From Streptomyces sp. Ru73 (GTDB taxonomy: Bacteria > Actinomycetota > Actinomycetes > Streptomycetales > Streptomycetaceae): a DNA stretch of 37,737 nucleotides. The stretch lies in NCBI RefSeq assembly GCF_002920575.1, contig NZ_PQSQ01000080.1:1-37737 (forward strand), in the 5' to 3' direction. The notes below the pieces were generated by a model. That model was not told the origin of the DNA, made no database searches, and saw only the letters and a program-made list of their open reading frames with translations. Shown here piece after piece: positions 15,055 through 22,684 of this stretch; the stretch's first letter is position 1, and each line of letters begins with the position of its first letter. The position numbers and the translations under genes were made by a program.

Positions 15055-16356
15055 ATGCCGCGCACGTTCGTCGTCGAGGCGGACGGCGGGTCCCGGGGCA
15101 ATCCCGGGCCCGCCGGGTACGGCGCCGTCGTCCTCGACCCCGCGACGGGCGAGACGCTGGCCGAGGCCGCCGAGTACCTGGGTACGGCCACCAACAACGT
15201 CGCCGAGTACAAGGGGCTGGTGGCCGGGCTGCGCGCCGCGTACGCGCTGGACCCGGAGGCGGAGATCCGGGTCCGGATGGACTCCAAGCTCGTCGTCGAG
15301 CAGATGTCCGGGCGGTGGAAGATCAAGCACCCGGACATGCAGCCGCTCGCGGCCGCCGCCAGGGCGGTCTTCCCGCCCGGCCGGGTCACGTACGAGTGGA
15401 TCCCGCGCGCGCAGAACAAGCACGCCGACCGCCTCGCCAACGAGGCGATGGACGCGGGCGCGGCCGGCCGCCAGTGGGAGCCGGGTGCGTCCGGCGCGGC
15501 GCTCGCGACGGGGGCGCGGCCTTCGGGCGCGACGGCCGTGGACGCGGGCCTGGACGGCCTGGAGGCCACGGACGTCACGGACGCGGGCCTGGACGATGCC
15601 GCGCTTGCGGACGCGGGGCTGAACGGTGCGGGGGCTTCCGGTCCGGCCGGTGCGGCGCTCGCCGCGGGCGCGAGCGCCGAGGCCGCGGCGCCGGCCACCC
15701 CGCCGTCCGGCTGGTCGGCCCCCGCCGACCTCGGGACGCCGACCACCTTCGTGCTGCTGCGGCACGGCGAGACCCCGCTGACCCCGGAGAAGCGGTTCTC
15801 CGGCAGCGGCGGCTCGGACCCCGCGCTCTCCGAAGTGGGGCGCCACCAGGCCCGCGAGGCCGCCGCCGCGCTCGCCGTACGCGGCACGATCCAGGAGATC
15901 GTCAGCTCCCCGCTGCGCCGCTGCCGGGAGACGGCCCAGGTCGTCGCGGCCCGGCTCGGCCTGGACGTACGCATCGAGGACGGGCTGCGCGAGACGGACT
16001 TCGGCGCCTGGGAGGGGCTGACCTTCTCCGAGGTGCGCGAGCGCCACCCGGCCGACCTGAACGCCTGGCTCGGCTCCGCCAGGGCCGAACCGACCGGCGG
16101 CGGCGAGTCGTTCGCGGCCGTGGCACGCCGGGTCGCGCTGACCCGCGACAAGCTGCGCGCCCGGTACGCCGGCAAGACGGTCCTGCTGGTCACGCACGTG
16201 ACCCCGGTCAAGACGCTGGTACGGCTGGCTCTCGGCGCCCCGCCGGAGTCACTGTTCCGCATGGAACTGTCCGCCGCCTCGCTGTCGGCGATCGCGTACT
16301 ACGGGGACGGCAATGCGTCGGTGCGGTTGCTGAACGACACGTCGCACCTGCGGTAG
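15055..16356 (+). CDS. Bifunctional RNase HI / histidine (acid) phosphatase
   Basis: The 433-residue fusion has an N-terminal RNase HI domain (residues 1-135) with carboxylates D10, E51, D76 and D125 in the HADRLANE context. A 90-residue Ala/Gly-rich linker leads to a C-terminal phosphoglycerate mutase-like domain with RHG at 236-238 (phospho-His 237). It matches the known actinobacterial fusion, exemplified by mycobacterial Rv2228c, which removes RNA from RNA-DNA hybrids and has a CobC-like alpha-ribazole phosphatase domain. The linker contains repeated DAGLDG, DAGLDD and DAGLNG units. ATG 15055 is seven bases after the zinc-ribbon stop with little ribosome site, so coupling to the preceding gene is likely. 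Confidence 0.95.
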   Translation: MPRTFVVEADGGSRGNPGPAGYGAVVLDPATGETLAEAAEYLGTATNNVAEYKGLVAGLRAAYALDPEAEIRVRMDSKLVVEQMSGRWKIKHPDMQPLAAAARAVFPPGRVTYEWIPRAQNKHADRLANEAMDAGAAGRQWEPGASGAALATGARPSGATAVDAGLDGLEATDVTDAGLDDAALADAGLNGAGASGPAGAALAAGASAEAAAPATPPSGWSAPADLGTPTTFVLLRHGETPLTPEKRFSGSGGSDPALSEVGRHQAREAAAALAVRGTIQEIVSSPLRRCRETAQVVAARLGLDVRIEDGLRETDFGAWEGLTFSEVRERHPADLNAWLGSARAEPTGGGESFAAVARRVALTRDKLRARYAGKTVLLVTHVTPVKTLVRLALGAPPESLFRMELSAASLSAIAYYGDGNASVRLLNDTSHLR

Positions 16357-16371
16357 GCGGCGGAGCCGCCA

Positions 16372-16503
16372 GGGGCGCGGGGAACTGCGCGACCGGCCAC
16401 GACGCAGCCGCAGCCGGCCACTGCGATGCCCACCGCGGCGGGGGCGTGCCTCGCCACGCGGCCGCGCCGCCGCGGTGGTTGCCCGCGCAGTTCCCCGCGC
16501 CCC
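16372..16503. repeat. Nested inverted repeat (REP-like), probable bidirectional terminator
   Basis: Perfect 20-bp arms at 16372-16391 and 16484-16503 (GGGGCGCGGGGAACTGCGCG and its complement) enclose perfect 12-bp arms at 16430-16441 and 16467-16478. It lies between the converging RNase H and eda genes. The outer arm resembles a repeat I recall from many Streptomyces genomes. Confidence 0.75.
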
Positions 16504-16516
16504 TTCGGGGCGCTTG

Positions 16517-17173
16517 TCAGGAGCCGAGTGCGGAGGCCTCGGCCGCCAGCCGCTCGACGCGCGCCCAGTCCTTGGCGCGCAGCGCGTCCGCCGGGAGCAT
16601 CCACGTGCCGCCGACGCACGCCACGTTCGGCAGGGCGAGGTACTCCGGCGCGTTGGACGCCTTGATGCCGCCCGTCGGGCAGAAGCGGGCCTGGGGGAGG
16701 GGCGAGGCCAGCGACTTCAGGTACGCCGTGCCGCCCGCGGCCTCCGCCGGGAAGAACTTCATCTCCGTGACGCCCTCCGCCAGCAGCGTCACCACCTCGG
16801 ACGTCGTGGAGACGCCGGGCAGGAACGGTACGCCGGAGTCCTTCATCGCGCCGAGCAGCCGCGGCGACCAGCCGGGGCTCACCAGGAAGCGGGCGCCCGC
16901 CGCGACCGTCCCGGTGACCTGCGCGGGCGTGATCACCGTGCCCGCACCCACCACCGCGTCCGGGACCTCGGCCGCGATCGCCCGGATGGAGTCCAGCGCC
17001 GCCGGGGTGCGCAGCGTGACCTCGATCGCGGGCAGGCCGCCCGCGACGAGCGCGCGGGCGAGCGGCACGGCGTCGGCGGCGTCCTCCAGGACGACGACGG
17101 GGACGACGGGGGCCAGCCCGAGGACGGAGCCCTCGGGGGCGGCGGAGGCGGAAGCAGAGGCAGCACTAGTCAC
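16517..17173 (-). CDS. eda: 2-keto-3-deoxy-6-phosphogluconate aldolase
   Basis: The 218-residue class I aldolase has the Schiff-base lysine K139 in MKFFPAE, catalytic E51 in IEVTLRT, and GAGTV, PG and CPTGGI phosphate-binding strands. It cleaves KDPG (and often KHG) to pyruvate and glyceraldehyde 3-phosphate, the last Entner-Doudoroff step. Here it is a single gene with no edd or sugar-acid genes beside it, so a role in sugar-acid breakdown is as likely as a full pathway. The start is GTG 17173 without a ribosome site. The promoter TTGCGA-17-CACTAT ends six bases before it, which fits a leaderless mRNA. Confidence 0.93.
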   Translation of the reverse strand: MTSAASASASAAPEGSVLGLAPVVPVVVLEDAADAVPLARALVAGGLPAIEVTLRTPAALDSIRAIAAEVPDAVVGAGTVITPAQVTGTVAAGARFLVSPGWSPRLLGAMKDSGVPFLPGVSTTSEVVTLLAEGVTEMKFFPAEAAGGTAYLKSLASPLPQARFCPTGGIKASNAPEYLALPNVACVGGTWMLPADALRAKDWARVERLAAEASALGS

Positions 17174-17179
17174 GGGTTC

Positions 17180-17219
17180 ATAGTGCGCCTCGGAAACAGT
17201 CTTCGCAACGAGCGTTGCG
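17180..17219 (-). promoter_or_regulatory. eda promoter with overlapping palindromic operator
   Basis: On the minus strand, TTGCGA (17203-17208) and CACTAT (17180-17185) are separated by exactly 17 bases. The GTG start begins at the expected transcription start. A palindrome CGCAACG-AG-CGTTGCG at 17204-17219 covers the -35 box, suggesting repression by a dimeric regulator. The regulator is not identifiable. Confidence 0.6.
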
Positions 17220-17266
17220 CATGCTGCAATGGGTCGGTGTTTCAGTCTTCCGGGCCGGCCGTCGGC

Positions 17267-18067
17267 TCAGAGCTCGGTGACGATCACGTCCAGCGCCCAT
17301 GCCTTGCCGGCCTTCGCCGGGGCCTGTGCCTCGACCGTGTAGCCGAGCCCGCGCAGCGCCTCCACCAGCTCGGCCGGGCCGTCCGGCGTCAGCCCGGCGG
17401 TGAGCAGGTCGCGGACCATCCGGCCCTTCGTCGCCTTGTTGAAGTGGCTGACCACGGAGCGCTTCTCCACCCCGTTCACGATCTTCGACTGGAGCACCCG
17501 CACCGTCGCCGTCCGCTCGGCCACCTCGCCCTTGGGCTTCCACGCCGACGCGTACGCCGACGACCGCAGGTCCAGCACCAGCTGATCGCCGGCCGCCGCG
17601 GGCATGACCTCGGCCATCGGACCGCGCCAGTACGCACCGAGCGCGCCCAGCCCCGGCAGCTTCACGCCCATGGAGCAGCGGTAGGACGGGATGCGGTCGG
17701 CGATGCCCACCGCGCCCCACAGCCCGGAGAAGACCAGCAGCGACTGCTCCGCCAGCGCCCGCGCCTTCGTGTCGAGCGTGGCCAGCCCCAGCGCGTCGTA
17801 CAGCACGCCGGTGTAGATCTCGCCCGCCGGGCGGGTGCCGGCGGTGCGCAGCGCGGCGTTCTTCGCGACCTCGCCCTTCAGGCCCTCGCTCAGGCCCAGC
17901 ACCTCCTGCGCCTTGCCCGCGTCCGCCGCGCACAGCTCGACCAGCTCGGTCAGCACGGTCTCCCGGGCGGGCGCGAGGCCCGGCAGCGACAGCGCGGCCA
18001 CGTCCAGCGGGGCCGCGCCGTCCAGCGCCTCGGCCTTGCCTTCGGACGGCGGCAGCAGCGTGAGCAC
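17267..18067 (-). CDS. yaaA: YaaA-family peroxide stress protein (DUF328)
   Basis: The 266-residue product opens with LTLLPPSEGK and contains EIYTGVLYDALG, LLVFSGLWGAVGIADRIPSYR, YWRG and VVSHFNKATKGRMVRDLL, the conserved blocks of the YaaA family. In E. coli YaaA lowers unincorporated iron during hydrogen peroxide stress and binds DNA. The molecular activity is not settled. GTG 18067 is chosen because AAGGAGA precedes it by seven bases. It is divergent from the RNB ribonuclease gene and about 90 bases downstream of the eda start region, on the same strand as eda. Confidence 0.93.
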   Translation of the reverse strand: MLTLLPPSEGKAEALDGAAPLDVAALSLPGLAPARETVLTELVELCAADAGKAQEVLGLSEGLKGEVAKNAALRTAGTRPAGEIYTGVLYDALGLATLDTKARALAEQSLLVFSGLWGAVGIADRIPSYRCSMGVKLPGLGALGAYWRGPMAEVMPAAAGDQLVLDLRSSAYASAWKPKGEVAERTATVRVLQSKIVNGVEKRSVVSHFNKATKGRMVRDLLTAGLTPDGPAELVEALRGLGYTVEAQAPAKAGKAWALDVIVTEL

Positions 18068-18181
18068 GGTCGTTCTCCTTACGGCGGTACGGGCACGGGG
18101 GCGGGCCGCGCGCGGGCGGCCCCCGTGAACCCTATGCGGTCGCCACGACGGCGCCGCCCGGTACCCACAGGGGATTTGTCC

Positions 18182-18193
18182 TAGTCTCGTGCC
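18182..18193 (+). promoter_or_regulatory. -10-like element directly before the RNB gene
   Basis: TAGTCT at 18182-18187 is followed by six bases and the ATG, a spacing expected for a leaderless transcript. There is no ribosome site. No good -35 is visible. Confidence 0.4.
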
Positions 18194-19654
18194 ATGCCCC
18201 GTCGCCCGATGCGCGTGACCGACGCATCCCTCGCGGACACCGCCCTGCTGTGCGGAGCGCTGCGGGAGCTGCGGCAGCGGACGGACGTCCCGGCGGACTT
18301 CCCGGCCGCGGCCGAAGCGGAGGCCCGCAGCGCCGCGCGCGACCCGCGGCTGCCCGCCGAGGACGCCACCGCGCTGCCGCTCTTCACCATCGACCCGGCC
18401 GGCTCGCCCGACCTGGACCAGGCCATGTACCTGGAGCGCAGGGAACCGGGCGGCTTCCGGGTGCACTACGCCATCGCCGACGTCGCCGCGTTCGTCACGC
18501 CGGGAGGCGCGCTGGACACCGAGGCGCACCGCCGCGTGACCACCCTGTACTTCCCCGATACGCGCGTACCGCTGCACCCGCCCGTCCTCAGCGAGGGCGC
18601 CGCGGGGCTGCTGCCCGACCAGGACCGGCCGGCCGTCCTGTGGCGGCTCGACCTGGACGAGTACGGCGCGCTCGTCGCCACCGACGTACGCCGGGCCGTC
18701 GTCCGCTCCCGCGCCCGGCTGGACTACGAGGGCGTGCAGCGCGCCATCGAGTCCGGCACGGCCGCCGAACCGCTCTCCCTGCTCCGCGACATCGGCCAGC
18801 TGCGCGAGGAGCGCGAACGGGACCGCGGCGGCATCTCGCTGAACGTGCCGGAGCAGGAGGTCGTGGTGCGCGACGGCCACTACCGCCTCGACTACCGGGC
18901 CCCGCTCCCCGCACACGGCTGGAACGCACAGATCTCGCTGCTCACCGGCATGGCGGCGGCCGGCCTGATGCTCGACTCCGGCACCGGCGTCCTGCGCACC
19001 CTGCCCGCGGCCCCGGACGGCGCGGTGGCCCGGCTGCGGCGCACCGCCCGGGCGCTGGACGTCGACTGGCCGCACCACACCTCGTACGCCGAGCTGGTCC
19101 GCGGCCTCGACCCGCACCGCCCGGCGCACGCCGCGTTCCTCCAGGAGTGCACCGCCCTGCTGCGCGGCGCGGGCTACACGGTCTTCGACGGCACGGCGCC
19201 CGCGCCCGGCGACGCGCTGCACTCCGCCGTCGCCGCGCCGTACGCGCACGCCACGGCGCCGCTGCGCCGCCTCGTCGACCGGTACGTCGCCGAGCTGTGC
19301 CTGGCAGCGGCGGCGGGCCGGCCGGCGCCGGACTGGGTACGGGCGGCGCTGCCCGCACTGCCCGCCGAGATGGCGGCGGGGGAGCGGCGGGCGCACCGCG
19401 TCGAGCGGGAGTGCGTGGACCTGGTCGAGGCGGCCCTGCTGCGCGACCGGGTCGGCGAGCTCTTCGACGGCTACGTCGTCGACCGCGACGAGGACCGGCC
19501 CCGCCGCGGCACCGTCCACCTCTGCGACCCGGCGGTCGTCGGCCGCCTGGACGCCGCCCCCGAAGCCCCGCCACTGCCCCTCGGCCACCGCCTGCGGGTC
19601 CGCCTCACCGCCGCCGACCCGGGCCACGAGCCGGTGCGCTTCGTACCGGCCTGA
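18194..19654 (+). CDS. RNB-domain 3'-5' exoribonuclease, stand-alone type
   Basis: The 486-residue protein is an RNase II/R catalytic domain without cold-shock or S1 domains. The metal site reads TIDPAGSPDLDQAM, giving D67, D73 and D75. The fourth position, which is Asp in RNase II and RNase R, is Gln here. Further family blocks are HYAIADVAAFV, TLYFPDTRVPLHP, RGGISLNVPE and YAHATAPLRRLVDRY. The last corresponds to the TSPIRRYxDL region with the RNA-contacting Arg. It should degrade single-stranded RNA. Without S1/CSD it may act on special substrates. It is divergent from yaaA. The gene end is duplicated in a 21-bp repeat. Confidence 0.92.
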   Translation: MPRRPMRVTDASLADTALLCGALRELRQRTDVPADFPAAAEAEARSAARDPRLPAEDATALPLFTIDPAGSPDLDQAMYLERREPGGFRVHYAIADVAAFVTPGGALDTEAHRRVTTLYFPDTRVPLHPPVLSEGAAGLLPDQDRPAVLWRLDLDEYGALVATDVRRAVVRSRARLDYEGVQRAIESGTAAEPLSLLRDIGQLREERERDRGGISLNVPEQEVVVRDGHYRLDYRAPLPAHGWNAQISLLTGMAAAGLMLDSGTGVLRTLPAAPDGAVARLRRTARALDVDWPHHTSYAELVRGLDPHRPAHAAFLQECTALLRGAGYTVFDGTAPAPGDALHSAVAAPYAHATAPLRRLVDRYVAELCLAAAAGRPAPDWVRAALPALPAEMAAGERRAHRVERECVDLVEAALLRDRVGELFDGYVVDRDEDRPRRGTVHLCDPAVVGRLDAAPEAPPLPLGHRLRVRLTAADPGHEPVRFVPA

Positions 19655-19700
19655 GCACTTCAGGGGCCGGCCTGGGCGCTTCAGGGGCCGGCCTGGGCGC
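19646..19700. repeat. 21-bp tandem repeat spanning the RNB stop codon
   Basis: Units start at 19646, 19667 and 19688. CCGGCCTGA, containing the stop, becomes CCGGCCTGG in later copies. It fills most of the gap to the converging membrane-protein gene. Confidence 0.85.
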
Positions 19701-19731
19701 CGTTCGCCACCGGCCCTGGGCGCCGTACGCC

Positions 19732-20451
19732 TCAGGGGCCGGCCGGCTCGGGCTCCGGGCCCGGTCGCGGTCGGGGTCCCGGCCCCCGCTCCGGCTCGGC
19801 GGCGTCTGCCGCCCGAGCCCCCTCGGCCGCCTCCCCCGCGGCCTTGTCCACCCCGACCGCCGCCACGGCCTCCCGCAGGGCCGCCACCGCCGCCCGTGCG
19901 TCGTCCGCGTGGAAGCGGACCGTACGGACCTCCTCCGGCGGCCCCAGGAACCGCCGTACGACCGTGACCGGCGCCGACAGCTCCAGCGTGACCGAGGTCT
20001 GCCCGGCGACGGCCGCCTCCAGGACGCCGGCGGGCGGCTTCTCTTTGGGGAAGCGCAGATCGCGCCGCACGGTGGCCACGCGCGCGAGCGGTATCTCGGT
20101 GTCGAGCCGCGCGCCGTTCCGTAGGCGCAGCGCTTCGCGCCCCACGAGGTGCGGCCGGGTGACCGCGGCGGCGTGCATGCCCAGCGCCATCAGGACCGTG
20201 TAGACGTCCAGTACCAGCACGATCGCGTGCGCGACGGGATACGCCGCGAGCAGGAAGGACACCCCGACGGTCTCCGCGAGGCACACGAAGGCGAAGCCGA
20301 GCACCAGAGGGGCCTGCGCCCGTGCGTACCCGAAGGCGCGCACCCCGGGCTCCTTCGTGCCGTCCTGCCGCCGCGCCACCCACAGCCCGAGGCTCGCCAG
20401 CCACCGCCCTTCATGGGCGAGCAGCAGGCGCGACGTACGGGCCCGGCTCAC
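19732..20451 (-). CDS. Membrane protein of unknown function, MerR-linked
   Basis: The 239-residue product has a basic N-terminus (VSRARTSRLLLAHEGRW) and then two or three hydrophobic helices (about residues 37-90). A soluble C-terminal domain follows with PLARVATVRRDLR, a pattern of beta strands reminiscent of PH-like bacterial domains (IPLARVA... VTLELSAPVTV). The tail is a Pro/Glu/Gly-rich disordered stretch. GTG 20451 overlaps the MerR stop as GTGA, so expression is coupled to the regulator. I do not recognise the family. The MerR protein may control this gene through the shared promoter at 21312-21342. Confidence 0.82.
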   Translation of the reverse strand: MSRARTSRLLLAHEGRWLASLGLWVARRQDGTKEPGVRAFGYARAQAPLVLGFAFVCLAETVGVSFLLAAYPVAHAIVLVLDVYTVLMALGMHAAAVTRPHLVGREALRLRNGARLDTEIPLARVATVRRDLRFPKEKPPAGVLEAAVAGQTSVTLELSAPVTVVRRFLGPPEEVRTVRFHADDARAAVAALREAVAAVGVDKAAGEAAEGARAADAAEPERGPGPRPRPGPEPEPAGP

Positions 20452-21269
20452 CGCGCACGCTCCGCGAAGAGGCGGATCGCCTGCCGGATCGCCGCGGCCT
20501 GGGCCGGGGCGAAGTGCGCGTAGAAGGCGTCCATCAGGGCCCGCGCCGCCGCCGCGTCCCCCGGCCGGGCTTCCTCGGCGGCCAGCGCCTCCTGCGCGCC
20601 GGCGGCCAGCTGTGCTGCCATCTCGTCCGGCAGGCAGTCGCACAGCGCCCGTGCCGCCCGGTCCACTCGCGGGTCGTCCACCGCTGCCTCCGCCAGCTCG
20701 TCCAGCAGCGCGTACACCTCGTACGCACGGTCCATCGCGCCGGGTGCCTCCAGCGCCGAGCCGAGCAGCGTCGACACCTCCGCCGACCCCGTGCCCATCG
20801 ACTCGAACAGGGCCATCAGCTCCCGCTCCGTCGCGGCCATCGCGGGCTCGGGGCCCGGCCGGGCGGCCGAGGCGCGGGCCATCCGCCCGAAGACGTCCGC
20901 CAGCTCCTCGGAGACCGGGCCCTCGGCGGGCAGCCCGCCGTGCTCCTCGGCCCGGCGCAGCAGCGTCCGCAGCCGGCTCCGGCGCTCCCGGATCTCCGCC
21001 TCCTGCCGGGCCAGGTCGGCGTCCAGCTCGGCCAGCACCTCGTGCAGCGCGCGCCCGGCGTCCTCGGCGAGCACGTCCCGCACCTCGTCCAGGCTCAGCC
21101 CCAGCTCCGTCAGGCGCCGCACCCGCGCGAGCAGGACGGCGTCGCGCAGCGCGTACTCCCGGTACCCGTTGGCCCGGCGCTCCGGCTCGGGCAGCAGTCC
21201 CAGGTGGTGGTAGTGGCGCACGGTCCGGGTGCTGACCCCGGCGAGCGCCGCCAGTTCTCCGATCCTCAT
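20448..21269 (-). CDS. MerR-family transcriptional regulator
   Basis: The 273-residue protein starts with the winged helix MRIGELAALAGVSTRTVRHYHHLGLLPEPERRANGYREY, followed by the dimerisation helix (LGLSLDEVRDVLAED). A long, mainly helical C-terminal domain of about 160 residues follows without a recognised ligand motif or cysteine cluster, so it is not a CueR/ZntR-type metal sensor. The HYHHLGLL variant occurs in actinobacterial MerR proteins of the BmrR/TipA side of the family. Its promoter has the 19-base spacer typical of MerR-activated genes, which points to autoregulation. The membrane protein gene overlaps its stop. Confidence 0.93.
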   Translation of the reverse strand: MRIGELAALAGVSTRTVRHYHHLGLLPEPERRANGYREYALRDAVLLARVRRLTELGLSLDEVRDVLAEDAGRALHEVLAELDADLARQEAEIRERRSRLRTLLRRAEEHGGLPAEGPVSEELADVFGRMARASAARPGPEPAMAATERELMALFESMGTGSAEVSTLLGSALEAPGAMDRAYEVYALLDELAEAAVDDPRVDRAARALCDCLPDEMAAQLAAGAQEALAAEEARPGDAAAARALMDAFYAHFAPAQAAAIRQAIRLFAERAR

Positions 21270-21311
21270 GCCGGCCGTCCGCCGCGCGAGCTCTCCGTCT
21301 CCATGGCGACC

Positions 21312-21342
21312 AGTAGAAACGTTGACGCTGCGACAAGGTCAA
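21312..21342 (-). promoter_or_regulatory. MerR-type promoter with 19-bp spacer
   Basis: On the minus strand, TTGACC (21337-21342) and TCTACT (21312-21317) are separated by 19 bases, longer than the usual 17. An inverted repeat TTGAC-N11-GTCAA starts within the -35 box and runs into the spacer, the geometry of MerR-family operators. Confidence 0.65.
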
Positions 21343-21391
21343 GGACGCGGGGGCGGCCGTGGCCGGGGACGGGGCGCACGCGGTGTGCGGG

Positions 21392-21397
21392 TAGCAT
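21392..21397 (+). promoter_or_regulatory. -10 element of rnpB
   Basis: TAGCAT lies about ten bases before the first base of the P1 helix of RNase P RNA. The -35 region is not obvious. Confidence 0.45.
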
Positions 21398-21406
21398 GGT
21401 CGGCAC

Positions 21407-21816
21407 GGCGGACGAGCCGGCCGGGCGGTCGCGTGGGGGTCTTCGGACCTCCCCGAGGAACGTCCGGGCTCCACAGGGCAGGGTGGTGGGTAACGCCCAC
21501 CCGGGGTGACCCGCGGGACAGTGCCACAGAAAGCAGACCGCCGGGGCCGCGAGGCTCCGGTAAGGGTGAAACGGTGGTGTAAGAGACCACCAGCCTCCGA
21601 GGTGACTCGGAGGGCTAGGTAAACCCCACCTGGAGCAAGGTCAAGAGGGGCCGTCGGCCGACGGCCCTGCGCGGATGTTCGAGGGCTGCCCGCCCGAGTC
21701 CGCGGGTGGACCGCACGAGGCTGCCGGCAACGGCAGCCCTAGATGGATGGCCGCCTCCCCGCGGCCCGCAAGGGCCCCGGGAGACAGAACCCGGCGTACA
21801 GGCCGACTCGTCCGCC
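21407..21816 (+). ncRNA. rnpB: RNase P RNA, bacterial type A
   Basis: The RNA subunit of RNase P, which matures tRNA 5' ends. The terminal P1 helix is visible: GGCGGACGAG at 21407-21416 pairs with CTCGTCCGCC at 21807-21816. The conserved core GAGGAACGTCCGGGCTCC begins at 21455, and the universal ACAGAACCCGGCGTACAGG is at 21784-21802. The internal AGGGTGAAACGGTGGTGTAAGAGACCACC region and a length of about 410 bases fit actinobacterial type A RNA. A factor-independent terminator follows directly. The exact ends are set from the P1 pairing and could be off by a few bases. Confidence 0.96.
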
Positions 21817-21820
21817 GCCA

Positions 21821-21858
21821 GGGCCATTGACCGGCGTGATGCCGGCCGGTGGCCCTTT
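21821..21858 (+). terminator. rnpB terminator
   Basis: GGGCCA (21821-21826) pairs with TGGCCC (21850-21855), with an inner CCGGC/GCCGG stem, and is followed by TTT. It starts five bases after the RNA end. The following stretch 21859-22034 contains no gene I can support. Confidence 0.8.
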
Positions 21859-22034
21859 CGCATGCCGTACGTCCGCGGCGCCGTCCCGCACGGCCCTGTG
21901 CATGCGCCCGCTGGTGCTGAGGTGGGTGACCGGCGTCCCGGGATGGGTACACCCCCGCCCGATCTCCTCCACAAAGTCGCCTCGACAACTGCACGAAAAA
22001 GACGGCTCGCAGGGGGTGCGGGCCGGGGTGCGGG

Positions 22035-22388
22035 TCAGAGGAGGAACGGGGTGGTGAGGCCGAGGGCGATCATGCCGGTGCACAGGAGCCAGAAGCTGAT
22101 GCGGGTGCGGCCGCGGCGGCTGAGTTCGGCGGAGACGGCGCAGAGGGCGATCAGCGTGAGGTAGGCGGCGACGGTGCGGGCCGAGGTGTGCGCGTCGACG
22201 TGTTCGACGAGGGCGCCGATGCCGCCGGCCAGGAAGAGCAGGGAGACGACGAGCTGGGTGAGGCGGGCCTCGCGCGGGGTCGACGGCCGGTGGCGACGGC
22301 GGCGTACCAGCGCGCGGCGCTCCGCGGGCGTCGCGGTCTCCATGAGGAGCGCGGTCCCCTGGTCATCCAGGTCGTTGTGGCGAGGCAT
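22035..22388 (-). CDS. Small three-helix membrane protein, unknown function
   Basis: The 117-residue protein begins MPRHNDLDDQGTALLMETATPAERRALVRRR, an acidic and then basic cytoplasmic segment. Three predicted membrane helices follow (about residues 43-62, 72-88 and 97-117), and the protein ends almost inside the last helix. I do not recognise a family or functional residue. ATG 22388 has no strong ribosome site but marks the start of coherent coding sequence. It converges on rnpB. The 296 bases upstream, 22389-22684, contain no supported gene, only GC-rich low-complexity sequence. Confidence 0.75.
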   Translation of the reverse strand: MPRHNDLDDQGTALLMETATPAERRALVRRRRHRPSTPREARLTQLVVSLLFLAGGIGALVEHVDAHTSARTVAAYLTLIALCAVSAELSRRGRTRISFWLLCTGMIALGLTTPFLL

Positions 22389-22684
22389 GCGCGGGATCGT
22401 ACCGAGGGGTTCGCGGTCGCGGGGGGTGGTACGGAGGGGGCGGTGGAGGTAGTCGGAGCAGGGTGTGGGGGAGGTGTGAGGGGCATGTGACCGGCCCCCG
22501 GCGCGGGCGGCCCCGGCCCTGCCCCGGTGCGCCCGTCCGTGCCCCGTTGCCGGAAGTGCCGGTGCTCCCGGGCCGCCCTGTCGCTCCCGGGCCGCCCGTG
22601 CGCCGGCCGCCGCCTCCGCGCCCGACTCACGGCAGCCAGGTCGCCGCCCCGCGGGCCGCCCGCCCCCGCCCGCCCCGCGGCCCC

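Noticed and set aside
21739..21983. A minus-strand frame (starting VEEIGRGCTHPGTPVTHLSTSGRM...) with fairly high G/C third positions next to rnpB
   Set aside because: It runs antisense through the rnpB terminator and into the rnpB RNA, has only a weak ribosome site, and no family is recognisable. It is likely a GC-driven open frame.
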